From Sphingomonas bacterium (GTDB lineage: Bacteria > Pseudomonadota > Alphaproteobacteria > Sphingomonadales > Sphingomonadaceae): DNA of 61,851 nt. A model generated the notes under the pieces. That model made no database searches and was not told the DNA's origin. It saw only the letters and a list, made by a program, of their open reading frames with translations. The position numbers and the translations under genes were made by a program. Below are positions 51,071-61,851 of this stretch, piece after piece (within the stretch, counting starts at the first letter, position 1; each line of letters opens with the position of its first letter). The DNA is taken from positions 1 to 61,851 of the forward strand of contig NZ_JAQGLC010000401.1 of assembly GCF_028293085.1 (NCBI RefSeq). The letters are read 5' to 3'.

Positions 51071-51390
51071 TCCTTCTCCTTCTTTGCTTGCGCGTCCGCA
51101 AAAGCGGCGAAGCTGTCGAGATTCGCTCTCCAGAACTGGTCGAGCCAGTCGCGCATGGCGCCGAGCCCGCGCGGATCGATGCGATAGATGCGGCGCGTGC
51201 CCGCTGCGGTCTCGGTCACCAGCCCGGCCTCCTTCAGCAGCTTCAGATGCTGCGACACCGCGGGGCGCGAGACGGGGAGGCCGGCGGCGATCTCGCCCAC
51301 CGCCGCGGGCTCGCGCCCGACGCGCTCCAGGATCGCCCGGCGCGTCGGATCGGCAAGCATGTCGAAGGCGTGGGCGACTCGGTTAGCCAT
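51067..51390 (-). CDS. ArsR-family regulator of the SRPBCC-GST operon
   Basis: This 107-residue protein has the helix-turn-helix ADPTRRAILERVGREPAAVG and PVSRPAVSQHLKLLKEAGLV. A wing follows (GTRRIYRIDPRGL), and no metal-binding Cys is present. It belongs to the group fused in operons with AHSA1 proteins. A clear inverted repeat just upstream (51399-51414) is probably its operator. Confidence 0.9.
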   Translation of the reverse strand: MANRVAHAFDMLADPTRRAILERVGREPAAVGEIAAGLPVSRPAVSQHLKLLKEAGLVTETAAGTRRIYRIDPRGLGAMRDWLDQFWRANLDSFAAFADAQAKKEKE

Positions 51391-51398
51391 GACTAACG

Positions 51399-51414
51399 GT
51401 AAGCCATCACTTAC
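51399..51414. promoter_or_regulatory. ArsR operator-like palindrome
   Basis: GTAAG and CTTAC flank CCATCA nine bases upstream of the ArsR start codon. The perfect five-base arms and position fit autorepression of the operon. Confidence 0.55.
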
Positions 51415-51475
51415 GAATGAGTCAAGCGGGGCGCAGGCCTCCTTCACCCTTACCCGCAAGCGGGAGAATGCAAGA

Positions 51476-53416
<1,941 letters not shown>

Positions 53417-53529
53417 GGATGCCCTCCTGATTCGCATTTGCCGGGGGAGGGGCTGCGATTGCAAGCCCGGCTTGGCGCTAGTTCAGTTTCAATGTAAAAC
53501 CTGTGCAACGAGACGGTGGGAGAGCGGTC

Positions 53530-54546
53530 ATGGCGGGCACGGTATTGGTGACGGGCGGCAGCGGCTATATCGCCGGCTATCTGATCCGGCAGCTCGTGGC
53601 GGAGGGCTGGACCGTTCACGCGACGATCCGCTCGCTGAAGCGCGAGCATGAGGTGCGCGCCGCGCTCGATGTGCCGGACGCCAGCCTCAAATTCTTCGCC
53701 GCCGATCTGATGGAGGATGCCGGCTGGGCCGAGGCGGTCGCCGGGTGCAGCCATGTCGCGCATGTCGCCTCGCCCTTCCCGCCGAATGCCGTGAAGCACG
53801 AGGACGAACTGATCGTGCCGGCGCGCGAAGGCGCGCTCAGGGCGCTGCGCTTCGCCGCGGCGGCCGGGGTCGAGCGCTTCGTGATGACCTCCTCGGTCGC
53901 GGCGATCGCGTACGGCCACAAAGGCGTCGAGCGGCCCTATACCGAGGCCGACTGGACCGACATCAATGCGCCGGGCATCGGCGCCTATGTGAAGTCCAAG
54001 ACGATCGCCGAGCGTGCCGCGCGAGAATGGATGGCGGCGAACGGCGGGGCGATGGAATTCTGCACGGTCAATCCGTCCGCGGTGCTGGGCCCGTTGCTGA
54101 GCGACGATTTCTCGGCCTCGATCGAGTTCGTGAAGCGGCTGATCGACGGGTCGATGCCCGGCTTTCCGCGGCTGGGGTTCGCCGTCGTCGACGTTCGCGA
54201 TCTAGCCGATCTGCACGTCCGCGCCTTGAACGCGCCGGGCATGGCGAACGAGCGCTTCATCGGCGCCGGACCCTTCATGATGATGCGGGAGGTCGGCGAG
54301 ATTCTGCGCGACCGGCTCGGCCCCGAGGCGCGCAAGGTGCCGAAGCGCGTCATCCCCGATTTCGTCATCAAGCTGATGGCGCTGTTCGACCCGACCATCC
54401 GGCAAGTCACCGGCGAGCTCGGCCGGGTGCGTGCCGCCGATTCGAGCCATGCCCGAGAGGTGCTCGGCTGGGAGCCGCGCCCGGCGGAGGAATCGATCCT
54501 GGCCACCGCGCGCAGCCTGATCGATCGGGGCATCGTGAAGGTTTGA
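53530..54546 (+). CDS. Extended SDR reductase (dihydroflavonol-reductase-like)
   Basis: This is a 338-residue protein with the NAD(P) loop VLVTGGSGYIAGYLI. The active-site Tyr and Lys are in GAYVKSKTIAE, with Ser in MTSSVAAIAYG. It resembles aldehyde reductases of the dihydroflavonol-4-reductase group. GGGAGAG lies five bases before ATG 53530. The substrate is unknown. Confidence 0.88.
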   Translation: MAGTVLVTGGSGYIAGYLIRQLVAEGWTVHATIRSLKREHEVRAALDVPDASLKFFAADLMEDAGWAEAVAGCSHVAHVASPFPPNAVKHEDELIVPAREGALRALRFAAAAGVERFVMTSSVAAIAYGHKGVERPYTEADWTDINAPGIGAYVKSKTIAERAAREWMAANGGAMEFCTVNPSAVLGPLLSDDFSASIEFVKRLIDGSMPGFPRLGFAVVDVRDLADLHVRALNAPGMANERFIGAGPFMMMREVGEILRDRLGPEARKVPKRVIPDFVIKLMALFDPTIRQVTGELGRVRAADSSHAREVLGWEPRPAEESILATARSLIDRGIVKV

Positions 54547-54557
54547 GAATCCCACAG

Positions 54558-54590
54558 CCGTCATGCCGGAACAAGTCCGGGGTGATGAAT
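54558..54590. repeat. Short extragenic palindrome related to the 45125 repeat
   Basis: CGTCATGCCGGA-ACAAG-TCCGGGGTGATG forms a hairpin (CCGGA/TCCGG with flanking partial pairing). It shares GTCATGCCGGA and AACAAGTCCGG with the larger repeat upstream of pgi. It also lies right after a stop codon and may act as transcript end of the SDR gene. Confidence 0.55.
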
Positions 54591-54597
54591 TGCGGAC

Positions 54598-54648
54598 TTG
54601 ATTGACCGATCAACCAAGTCGCGCTACGTCAGTTGAGTGAGCACTCAA
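54598..54648. promoter_or_regulatory. TetR operator-like palindromes over the regulator start
   Basis: TTGAGTG-AG-CACTCAA (54633-54648) is a perfect inverted repeat that contains the GTG start codon (54637). A second one, TTGAT-TGACCG-ATCAA, is at 54598-54613. Both are typical of TetR autoregulation and place binding directly over the translation start. Confidence 0.6.
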
Positions 54649-55239
54649 GAGACCAGGCCGCCCACCGCCGAGCGTCTGATCCATGCAGCGATGATGCTGT
54701 TCATGGAGAAGGGCTATCTCTCGACCAGCGTGGCCGACATATTGCGCGAGGCCGGGGCGAATTCGGGCAGCCTGTATCACGCCTTCCCGGCCAAGCAGGA
54801 TCTGCTACTCGCCGTGTTGGAACGCTACCGGCAGGGAATCGGGCCGATGCTGCTCGATCCGGCCTGGGCTGGCGTGGACGATCCGATCGACCGGATCTTT
54901 GCTTTGCTCGCCCGGTATCGCGCTGGCCTGGAGATGACCGAGTGCAGCTATGGCTGCCCGATCGGCAGCCTCGCGCTCGAGATCCATGAGCCCGATCCAC
55001 CGGTGCGCGAATTGCTCGCCGCGAATTTCGACGGGTGGGTGGCGGGGGTCAAGACGTGCCTCGACGCCGCGGCCGATCGGCTGCCCGCCGGCACCGACAC
55101 GGAAGCCCTCGCCCAGTTCGTGCTGACGGTGATGGAAGGCGGCGTGATGCAGTCGCGCACCCACCGCACGCTCCGGGCCTTCGACGCCTCGGTCGCGAGC
55201 CTGCGCGACTATCTCGATCGCCTTCAAGCCGCCCGATGA
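54637..55239 (+). CDS. TetR-family regulator
   Basis: This 200-residue protein has the helix-turn-helix AERLIHAAMMLFMEKGYLST and REAGANSGSLYHAFPAKQDL. A C-terminal ligand domain has two Cys near TECSYGCPIGSLALE. It resembles AcnR/YxaF-type members. Start is GTG inside a palindrome. It probably controls itself and the exported SRPBCC gene that starts 11 bases later. Confidence 0.9.
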   Translation: MSTQETRPPTAERLIHAAMMLFMEKGYLSTSVADILREAGANSGSLYHAFPAKQDLLLAVLERYRQGIGPMLLDPAWAGVDDPIDRIFALLARYRAGLEMTECSYGCPIGSLALEIHEPDPPVRELLAANFDGWVAGVKTCLDAAADRLPAGTDTEALAQFVLTVMEGGVMQSRTHRTLRAFDASVASLRDYLDRLQAAR

Positions 55240-55250
55240 GGAGAGTGACC

Positions 55251-55817
55251 ATGCGTTATCTGCCCGCCGCCGCTTTCGCCGTCACTCTCGCACTCAGCGC
55301 GGCGCCCGCCGCCGCGATGCCCGATCCCCCCAAGCCGGCCTTCGATCAGGTGAAGGGCACGGCCGCCGACGGCGCGCGCTACTACGAGAATTCAGTCGTC
55401 ATCGAGGCGCCGGCGAGCAAGCTCTGGGCCGCCTTCACTGACATCAATGTCTATCGCTTATGGGCGGTGCCGGTCTCGGCGATCGACTTCCGTCTCGGTG
55501 GCGCGATCGAGGCGAGCTACGATCCCAAAGGGCATCTCGGCGATCCGCAGAATATCCGGAACGAGTTCATCGCCTATATTCCCGACCGCCTGCTCGTCTT
55601 CCGCAACGTCCAGGCGCCCGACGGCCTGCCGGGCAAGGACGATTACGGAAAGACGGTGAAAACGCTCGAGTTCGAGTCGCTGGGGCCGAACCGCACCAGG
55701 GTGACGGTGTCGGGCATGGGTTTCGCGCCGGGCGAAGGGTTCGACAAGCTTTATGCCTTCTTCTCGCAAGGTGATGGCCAGATGTTGCTCTCGCTCAAAA
55801 ATGCTATGGAGAAATAA
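55251..55817 (+). CDS. Exported SRPBCC-family protein
   Basis: This is a 188-residue protein with signal peptide MRYLPAAAFAVTLALSAAPA. A polyketide-cyclase-like START fold follows (NSVVIEAPASKLWAAFTDIN, LVFRNVQAPDGLPGKDDYGK, TRVTVSGMGFAPGEGFDKLY). Export of this fold is less usual and suggests binding of a periplasmic lipid-like ligand. GGAGAG lies before ATG 55251; it is cotranscribed with tetR. Confidence 0.8.
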   Translation: MRYLPAAAFAVTLALSAAPAAAMPDPPKPAFDQVKGTAADGARYYENSVVIEAPASKLWAAFTDINVYRLWAVPVSAIDFRLGGAIEASYDPKGHLGDPQNIRNEFIAYIPDRLLVFRNVQAPDGLPGKDDYGKTVKTLEFESLGPNRTRVTVSGMGFAPGEGFDKLYAFFSQGDGQMLLSLKNAMEK

Positions 55818-55851
55818 GATCTGTCGATGGTGATGTTCACGGGGGAAAGAC

Positions 55852-56202
55852 ATGAATCGCACTGCATTGCTCATCGCCACCGCGATCGGGCTGGCGCTCC
55901 AGTTGATCATGGTCGTGGCCGGCCACTTCAATGGCGCCATCGCCGGAATGTTCGCCATTGTGGGTATGCTCATCTCGCTTGTCGCCGGGGTGATTTATGC
56001 TCGCCGGGCGCAGGATAGCCTGGGGGATGCGGTGCTCGGCGGCGGGTTGGCGGGCGGCCTGTGCGCCCTGATCGGCATCGCGGTGTCCGTTGCGCTGGGC
56101 GATGTTGCGCCCACCGCGCTGGTGGTCGGCACCATGGGGTCTGCCGTCGCCGGGCTGATCGGCGGGGCGGTGAGCAGGGCGCTGCCAGCCCCCGACCTGT
56201 AG
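55852..56202 (+). CDS. Small four-helix membrane protein
   Basis: This 116-residue protein consists almost wholly of membrane helices (LLIATAIGLALQLIMVVAG, MFAIVGMLISLVAGVIYA, GGLAGGLCALIGIAVSVALG, TMGSAVAGLIGGAVS). GGGG lies upstream of the ATG. No family recognised. It is convergent with the ScfR regulator. Confidence 0.65.
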   Translation: MNRTALLIATAIGLALQLIMVVAGHFNGAIAGMFAIVGMLISLVAGVIYARRAQDSLGDAVLGGGLAGGLCALIGIAVSVALGDVAPTALVVGTMGSAVAGLIGGAVSRALPAPDL

Positions 56203-56338
56203 GAAGTCGTTCGGCCAGATCATCGTCCGCCACAGATGGGCGGTCGCGACTCGATCATGCGCTCGCGCCCGATCTGCGGGAATCGCCCGGCGTATTTTCA
56301 CATGGCATGTGCCAAGTCCCGGCGTCCGGTGAAGGGAC

Positions 56339-57727
56339 TCACACCACCCGATACGGCACCGTCCCGCGCAGGTCCGGATCGACGGTGATGTCGCGATCCG
56401 CGGGCGGGAAGGCGCGCTGGTCGCAATCGTCGCGCGGGCAGAGCCGGCACGAGATGCCGATCGGGATTGGCGGTGCCGACCGGTCGAGCGCGTCGGCATA
56501 GACGAAGTCGGCGGCATGCTCCGCCTCGCAGCCGAGCGTGACGGCATAGCGCCGCGGGCTGCGCGTAAAGCTGCCGCTCGGCTTCACTAGGCCCTTCGCC
56601 ATCGACACATAGCGGACGCCATCGGGCGTCTCGGCATGCTGGACGACGATCCGGTCGGGGATCGCGACCGCCTCGTGCACGATCCATAACGGGCAGGCGC
56701 CGCCGAACCGCGCGAATTGCAGCCGCGTCGCCGAATGCCGCTTGGTGATGTTGCCGGCCATGTCGACCCGGCAGAAATAGAAGGGAATGCCCTCAGCCCC
56801 CGGACGCTGCAGCGTCGAGAGCCGGTGGCAGGCCTGTTCGAAGCTGACGCCGAAGCGGCGGCACAGCCGGTCGATATCGTGGCGCATCTGCCGCGCAACG
56901 GTGCGGAAGCGCGCATAAGGCATGGTCAGCGCGCCCGCCGCATAATTGGCGAGGCCGATGCGCAGCAGGTTGCGCGCCTCGATGCTGGAGGCCGACGCGC
57001 CGTTGACGATCTCGTCGATCGTGCCGGCGAACTCGATCGCGGCGAGTTGGTGCGCGATCAGGAAGCGGCGGCTCTCGGGCGGCAGCGCGCCGTTGAGGGT
57101 GAGCGTGCCGCGTCGGCGGTCGAGCGCGCGGAGCGGGGCCGTCTCGTCGGTGGTCGCGACGATGGTGATGCCGTGCTCCGCGAGCCGCGTGGCGAACGCT
57201 GCTTCCTCCGGCCCGAGCTGCTCCGCCAGTGCCTCGGCGGCGCGGTCGAGCGGGTCGACATAATTGCCGGCGATATGGAACCAGTCGCGCACTGCCTCCC
57301 ACGGCATCCGCGCGGCGCCCGATATGCCCGAGGCCATGCTCTCCTCGACCATTTGCAGCCGTTCCTCGGCCGCCCGCATGGCGGTGTGGAGGGCGATGAT
57401 TCGATCGGCGATCTCGGGGCGTTCCTCGGCGAGTCGTTCGATCGCCTCGGATGGTGGGGCCGGGGGCAGGACGGGGTCGGCGAGCGCCGTGGCAAGGCCG
57501 GTCAGGCGCATGGCCGGCGCCTCGCTTTCGATCAGCGCGCCGGGGTGGCGCCGGCGCAGCGCCGCGGTGACGGAAGGGGTCAGCGGCCTGTCGCCGCTTT
57601 CGAGCTGCGAGAGATAGGAGACCGAGATGCCGAGCCGCGCTGCCATCGCCGCCTGGTTGAGGCCCGCGGTCCGGCGGATCGCGCGGAGCTGTTCACCGGC
57701 ATAAAGGCGTGGGGTTGGGCGAGGCAT
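56339..57727 (-). CDS. pccR: ScfR/PccR-type short-chain acyl-CoA-sensing regulator
   Basis: This is a 462-residue protein. An N-terminal XRE helix-turn-helix is visible ([34 protein letters not shown]). An IrrE-like central domain ([16 protein letters not shown]) lacks a full HExxH. A DUF2083 C-terminal domain follows, with [20 protein letters not shown] and a Cys cluster ([13 protein letters not shown]). ScfR proteins such as PccR of Rhodobacter activate propionyl-CoA assimilation genes. It is divergent from pccB with repeated TTYGCAAA motifs between them. ATG 57727 is chosen; the TTG before it is less likely. Confidence 0.85.
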   Translation of the reverse strand: MPRPTPRLYAGEQLRAIRRTAGLNQAAMAARLGISVSYLSQLESGDRPLTPSVTAALRRRHPGALIESEAPAMRLTGLATALADPVLPPAPPSEAIERLAEERPEIADRIIALHTAMRAAEERLQMVEESMASGISGAARMPWEAVRDWFHIAGNYVDPLDRAAEALAEQLGPEEAAFATRLAEHGITIVATTDETAPLRALDRRRGTLTLNGALPPESRRFLIAHQLAAIEFAGTIDEIVNGASASSIEARNLLRIGLANYAAGALTMPYARFRTVARQMRHDIDRLCRRFGVSFEQACHRLSTLQRPGAEGIPFYFCRVDMAGNITKRHSATRLQFARFGGACPLWIVHEAVAIPDRIVVQHAETPDGVRYVSMAKGLVKPSGSFTRSPRRYAVTLGCEAEHAADFVYADALDRSAPPIPIGISCRLCPRDDCDQRAFPPADRDITVDPDLRGTVPYRVV

Positions 57728-57792
57728 CAAACTCTCTTTCGCCCCTTCCCTTCAGGGGAGGGGGCTTGAAGGAGAAGGAATGCCGAACCTAC

Positions 57793-57837
57793 TTCGCAAA
57801 ACCTGCCTTCGCAACTTCGCAAATTCACATTTGCAAA
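57793..57837. promoter_or_regulatory. ScfR (PccR) binding-site cluster upstream of pccB
   Basis: Four half-palindromic copies occur: TTCGCAAA 57793-57800, TTCGCAAC 57808-57815, TTCGCAAA 57816-57823 and TTTGCAAA 57830-57837. As I recall, the PccR motif described in Rhodobacter is a pair of TTTGCAAA boxes. The cluster lies about 50 bases before the pccB start. Confidence 0.65.
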
Positions 57838-57884
57838 TCCCCTCACACCTTGAAAGAGAGACCCACCCTATAACCGGAGGCCGA

Positions 57885-59411
57885 ATGTCGTCGACGATCG
57901 AGGAGCTGGAGCGCCGGCGCGAAGCGGCCCGAATGGGCGGCGGCGAGAAGCGCATCGCCGCGCAACACGCCAAGGGCAAGCTCACCGCGCGCGAGCGGCT
58001 CCACATCCTGCTCGATGAGGGCTCGTTCGAGGAGCTCGACATGTATGTCGAGCATAATTGCGTCGATTTCGGCATGCAGGACCAGATCGTGCCGGGCGAC
58101 GGCGTCGTCACTGGATCGGGCACGATCAACGGCCGCCTCGTCTTCGTGTTCAGCCAGGATTTCACGGTGTTCGGCGGCTCGCTCAGCGAACGGCACGCGC
58201 AGAAGATCTGCAAGATCATGGACATGGCGATGAAAGTCGGCGCGCCTGTGATCGGCATCAATGATTCGGGCGGCGCGCGGATCCAGGAGGGAGTCGCCTC
58301 GCTCGGCGGCTATGCCGAGGTCTTCCAGCGCAATGTGCTCGCCTCGGGCGTGGTCCCTCAGATTTCGCTGATCATGGGGCCGTGCGCGGGGGGCGCCGTC
58401 TATTCCCCCGCCATGACCGACTTCATCTTCATGGTGAAGGATAGCTCCTACATGTTCGTCACCGGCCCGGATGTAGTGAAGACCGTTACAAACGAGATCG
58501 TCACACAGGAGGAGCTGGGTGGAGCGGTGACGCTTACCACGAAGTCGGGGGTCGCCGATGTCGCATTCGAAAATGATATCGAAGCGCTGCTGGCCGCCCG
58601 CGACTTCGTGGACTTCCTTCCCGCCTCCAACCGCGAATCCGTGCCCGAGCGGCCCTCGTCCGATCCATGGGACCGGATCGAGGACAGCCTCGACACGCTG
58701 ATCCCGGCAAGTGCCAATCAGCCCTATGACATGCACGAGCTGATCCGGAAGATCGTCGACGAAGGCGATTTCTTCGAGGTGCAGCCGACTCATGCCGGCA
58801 ACATCATTATCGGCTTCGGCCGGATCGAGGGGCGCACGATCGGCGTGGTCGCCAACCAGCCGATGGTGCTGGCCGGCTGCCTCGACATCAATTCGTCCAA
58901 GAAAGCCGCGCGGTTCGTGCGCTTCTGCGACGCGTTCGAGATTCCGATCGTCACCTTCGTCGACGTGCCGGGCTTCCTGCCGGGCACGGCGCAGGAACTC
59001 AACGGCATCATCAAGCATGGCGCCAAGCTGCTCTTCGCCTATGCCGAGGCGACCGTGCCCAAGATCACCGTGATCACGCGCAAGGCCTATGGCGGCGCAT
59101 ACGACGTCATGGCGTCCAAGCATCTGCGCGGCGATCTGAACTATGCCTGGCCGACCGCCGAGATCGCGGTGATGGGCGCGAAAGGCGCGGTCGAGATCAT
59201 CTTCCGCGGCAAGAGCCCGGCCGAGATCGCCGAGCGTACCGCCGAATATGAGGCGCGTTTCGCCAACCCGTTCGTAGCGGCATCCAAGGGCTTCATCGAC
59301 GAGGTGATCCAGCCGCATTCGACCCGGCGGCGCATCGCGCTCGGCCTGCGCAAGCTGCGCGGCAAGGCGCTCGAAAATCCATGGAAGAAGCACGACAACA
59401 TACCGCTTTGA
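57885..59411 (+). CDS. pccB: Propionyl-CoA carboxylase, carboxyltransferase (beta) subunit
   Basis: This 508-residue subunit transfers CO2 from biotin to propionyl-CoA. Two crotonase-like domains are visible: [20 protein letters not shown] and [20 protein letters not shown] in the first, [20 protein letters not shown] and [19 protein letters not shown] in the second. The GGAGG before ATG 57885 sets the start. The biotin subunit (pccA) is not in the window and may lie further right. Confidence 0.95.
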   Translation: MSSTIEELERRREAARMGGGEKRIAAQHAKGKLTARERLHILLDEGSFEELDMYVEHNCVDFGMQDQIVPGDGVVTGSGTINGRLVFVFSQDFTVFGGSLSERHAQKICKIMDMAMKVGAPVIGINDSGGARIQEGVASLGGYAEVFQRNVLASGVVPQISLIMGPCAGGAVYSPAMTDFIFMVKDSSYMFVTGPDVVKTVTNEIVTQEELGGAVTLTTKSGVADVAFENDIEALLAARDFVDFLPASNRESVPERPSSDPWDRIEDSLDTLIPASANQPYDMHELIRKIVDEGDFFEVQPTHAGNIIIGFGRIEGRTIGVVANQPMVLAGCLDINSSKKAARFVRFCDAFEIPIVTFVDVPGFLPGTAQELNGIIKHGAKLLFAYAEATVPKITVITRKAYGGAYDVMASKHLRGDLNYAWPTAEIAVMGAKGAVEIIFRGKSPAEIAERTAEYEARFANPFVAASKGFIDEVIQPHSTRRRIALGLRKLRGKALENPWKKHDNIPL

Positions 59412-59490
59412 CGATTGGCGAGGCGAACCCGGTTGCACAGCGCATCCGCTTCGGCGCAGGTAGCGGTCCTCAATCAATGACAGGTGACGC

Positions 59491-60021
59491 ATGATCCTTT
59501 TCCTGACGATGACGATGGCGCTTCAGGCCGCCGCCCCCGTTGCAGCCCCTGCCGCGCCGCCGCCGCCCTGGACGCCGCGCATGAAGACCGATCCCGCAAC
59601 CGGTCTGTCGTCCGGTTCGGTCTCGGCCAATTCGAACGAAGGCAATGGCCGGCTGGTCGTCCGCTGCGACCGGAAGGTCGACAATGTCGTGTCGATCCAG
59701 TTCATTCCGAAGCTCGGATTCACCGCCTCGACGCCGCGCCCGGTGTCGATCCAGATCGACGGCGCTCCGCCGCTCGGCGCGAACTGGGATTTCCCGGGGA
59801 CCGGCGCGTTCGTCGCCGACGACACGATCGTGACGACACTCAGCACTGCGATCGCGCATGGCAAACAGATCAAGGTTCATGCGATCGATCCGCTGAACAG
59901 CGTGGTCGACGCGACCTTCCCCGGGCCGGCCAGCGAAGCGCCGATCAGGCAGGTGATCGAGGCGTGCGGCTATGTCTTCGGCCAGGTGCCGGTGCGCGAG
60001 GTCAAGAAGCCCGAAAAATGA
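59491..60021 (+). CDS. Exported protein of unknown function within the propionate locus
   Basis: This is a 176-residue protein with a signal peptide (LFLTMTMALQAAAPVAAPAA) and a mature beta-rich part (NGRLVVRCDRKVDNVVSIQF, TVV-like strands, VIEACGYVFG). Its stop overlaps the epimerase start (ATGA), so it is translated with the pathway genes. No family recognised. Its role in a cytoplasmic pathway locus is unclear. Confidence 0.65.
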   Translation: MILFLTMTMALQAAAPVAAPAAPPPPWTPRMKTDPATGLSSGSVSANSNEGNGRLVVRCDRKVDNVVSIQFIPKLGFTASTPRPVSIQIDGAPPLGANWDFPGTGAFVADDTIVTTLSTAIAHGKQIKVHAIDPLNSVVDATFPGPASEAPIRQVIEACGYVFGQVPVREVKKPEK

Positions 60022-60437
60022 GCATCGGGCGCCTCAACCATGTCGGTATCGCGACCCCCTCGATCGAGCGGTCGGTCGCGCTCTACCGCGATCTGCTCGG
60101 GGCGACGGCGGTTCACGAACCGTTCGATCTTCCCGCGCAGGGCGTGCGCGTCTGCTTCGTCGATACGCCCAACACGCAGATCGAGCTGATCGAGCCGCTG
60201 TCGGACGAATCTCCGATCGCCGCCTTCATCGCGAAGAACCCGGCGGGCGGGCAGCATCACATCTGTTTCGAGGTGCCCGATATTCACGCGGCGGTCGCCG
60301 ATCTGAAGGCGAAGGGAGCGCGCGTCCTGGGCGAGCCGCGCATCGGCGCGCATGGCACGCCGATCGTGTTCGTCCATCCCAAGGATATGGGCGGGACGCT
60401 GGTCGAGCTGATGGAAACGCCGAAGGGGGCGCATTGA
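60018..60437 (+). CDS. mce: Methylmalonyl-CoA epimerase
   Basis: This 139-residue VOC-fold enzyme converts (S)- to (R)-methylmalonyl-CoA. Metal and active-site residues are in RLNHVGIATPSIERSV (His), IELIEPLSDESP (Glu), GGQHHICFEVPDI (His) and GGTLVELME (Glu). It overlaps genes on both sides (ATGA at start, TGATG at end), in line with one operon. Confidence 0.93.
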   Translation: MSIGRLNHVGIATPSIERSVALYRDLLGATAVHEPFDLPAQGVRVCFVDTPNTQIELIEPLSDESPIAAFIAKNPAGGQHHICFEVPDIHAAVADLKAKGARVLGEPRIGAHGTPIVFVHPKDMGGTLVELMETPKGAH

Positions 60438-61219
60438 TGGCGTATGAGATGATCAGCAGCGAGCGCCGGGGCGATGTACTCGTCCTCACCCTCAACCGCC
60501 CGGAGCGTCTCAACGCCGCGCCGCCGCAGATGTTCGACGAGCTGCGCGATGCGATCGCCCATCTCGACGGCGCGCGCGCGGTGCTGTTCGCGGGCGAGGG
60601 GCGGGCCTTCTGCTCCGGCGCTGATGTCGGCGGCGGGGCGCTGGGCACGGACAACCCCGGCGAGACGACATTTCAGGCACTGACCAACCACTATAACAAG
60701 ACGATCGCCGCGGTCGCCGATCTCGGCGTGCCCGTCGTCAGCGCGGTGCGCGGGCCGGCGGCGGGGATCGGCTGCAGCCTCGCGCTCGCCGCCGATTTCT
60801 GCGTCGCGAGCGAGACCGCCTATTTTCTCCAGGCCTTCGTCAATATCGGCCTCGTCCCCGATGGCGGCGCGAGCTGGATGCTGCCCCGCCTGATCGGCAA
60901 GGCGCGCGCTACCGAGATGATGATGCTCGGCGAACGCGTGCCCGCGGCGAAGGCGCTGGACTGGGGCATGATCCACAAGGTCGTGGCGGACGACGCGCTC
61001 GATGCCGAGGCGCTCGCGCTGGCCGAGCGGCTGGCGGCGGGCCCGACGGTCGCGCTCGGCCTGATGCGCCGCGGCCTCGCCCATGCGCTCGAGGTCGATT
61101 ACGTGACCGCGATGCAGCGCGAGGCGGAAAACCAGCGCGCGGCGCGGGGTTCGGCGGATTCAATGGAGGGCGGCATCGCCTTTCTGCAGAAGCGCAAGCC
61201 GGCGTTCCGGGGGGCGTGA
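60437..61219 (+). CDS. Enoyl-CoA hydratase/isomerase family (PaaG-like)
   Basis: This 260-residue crotonase-fold protein shows [13 protein letters not shown] and [14 protein letters not shown], which form the oxyanion hole. [20 protein letters not shown] carries Asp where hydratases often have Glu, a mark of PaaG-like isomerases. It starts in the TGATG overlap with the epimerase stop. Its substrate in this operon is not known; it may feed acyl-CoA into the propionyl pathway. Confidence 0.85.
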   Translation: MAYEMISSERRGDVLVLTLNRPERLNAAPPQMFDELRDAIAHLDGARAVLFAGEGRAFCSGADVGGGALGTDNPGETTFQALTNHYNKTIAAVADLGVPVVSAVRGPAAGIGCSLALAADFCVASETAYFLQAFVNIGLVPDGGASWMLPRLIGKARATEMMMLGERVPAAKALDWGMIHKVVADDALDAEALALAERLAAGPTVALGLMRRGLAHALEVDYVTAMQREAENQRAARGSADSMEGGIAFLQKRKPAFRGA

Positions 61220-61220
61220 C

Positions 61221-61851
<631 letters not shown>

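Overview
The window is high-GC alphaproteobacterial DNA. The organism is most likely a sphingomonad (Sphingomonadales): it carries a TonB-dependent receptor with an N-terminal DDDIIVTAQ-type plug start, a ManD-type mannonate dehydratase, an ScfR-type regulator beside propionyl-CoA carboxylase, and lepB, rnc and era genes. Genus and species cannot be fixed from sequence reading alone.

Positions 1 to about 19245 are the right part of a prophage ending at the 3' end of a tRNA-Arg(CCG) gene (19246-19322, minus strand). Its plus-strand late genes follow the order of phage T7 genes 12 to 17: a nozzle-like protein (frameshifted), a gp13-like GNAT-fold protein, gp14-, gp15- and gp16-like internal virion proteins with a lytic transglycosylase domain, and a tail fibre ending in an SGNH esterase domain. 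A lysis cassette follows: GH24 endolysin, holin-like protein, and overlapping Rz and Rz1 spanins. Three small minus-strand genes interrupt the late region (9077-9343; 11770-12173) and look like morons. From 14643 to 19136 a tightly overlapping minus-strand array of small phage genes includes a DUF262 (DGQQR) protein, a Lar-like zinc protein and a cytosine-methyltransferase-like protein. Inside it lie two apparently broken genes and, on the plus strand, a candidate structured small RNA with its own promoter-like boxes and a strong terminator (15906-16016). No integrase or repressor is visible, so these must lie left of the window or be lost.

Positions 19246 to 61851 are host chromosome. 19375-21141: a DUF6491-like protein, nth and dapB. 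21304-27809: a glucuronide-use locus (Tat-exported GH2 beta-glucuronidase, FadR-type GntR regulator, TonB receptor, mannonate dehydratase) with three copies of a TGGTC/GGCCA operator-like motif between the divergent regulator and receptor. 27813-31701: small membrane proteins, an ArsR regulator, an M50-like membrane protein with odd zinc-motif spacing, and a sirtuin. 31739-45030: era, then an approximately 11 kb block, then rnc and lepB; these three genes are normally adjacent, so the locus looks opened. The block holds a lipoprotein, a candidate small RNA, a YbbA/YbbP-like ABC exporter divergent from a TesA-like esterase, a nested palindrome, an exported RraB-like protein, a RAYT transposase scrap, a PdxI/YdbC-like reductase with a LysR regulator, and a DUF4303 gene. 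45296-55817: pgi, gor, an AbrB-family membrane protein, an isochorismatase-fold hydrolase, an ArsR-SRPBCC-GST operon, acs, an SDR reductase, a TetR regulator and an exported SRPBCC protein. 56339-61851: the methylmalonyl pathway, comprising the ScfR regulator divergent from pccB, a small exported protein, methylmalonyl-CoA epimerase, an enoyl-CoA hydratase/isomerase, and the start of methylmalonyl-CoA mutase, with TTYGCAAA repeats in the regulator-pccB gap.
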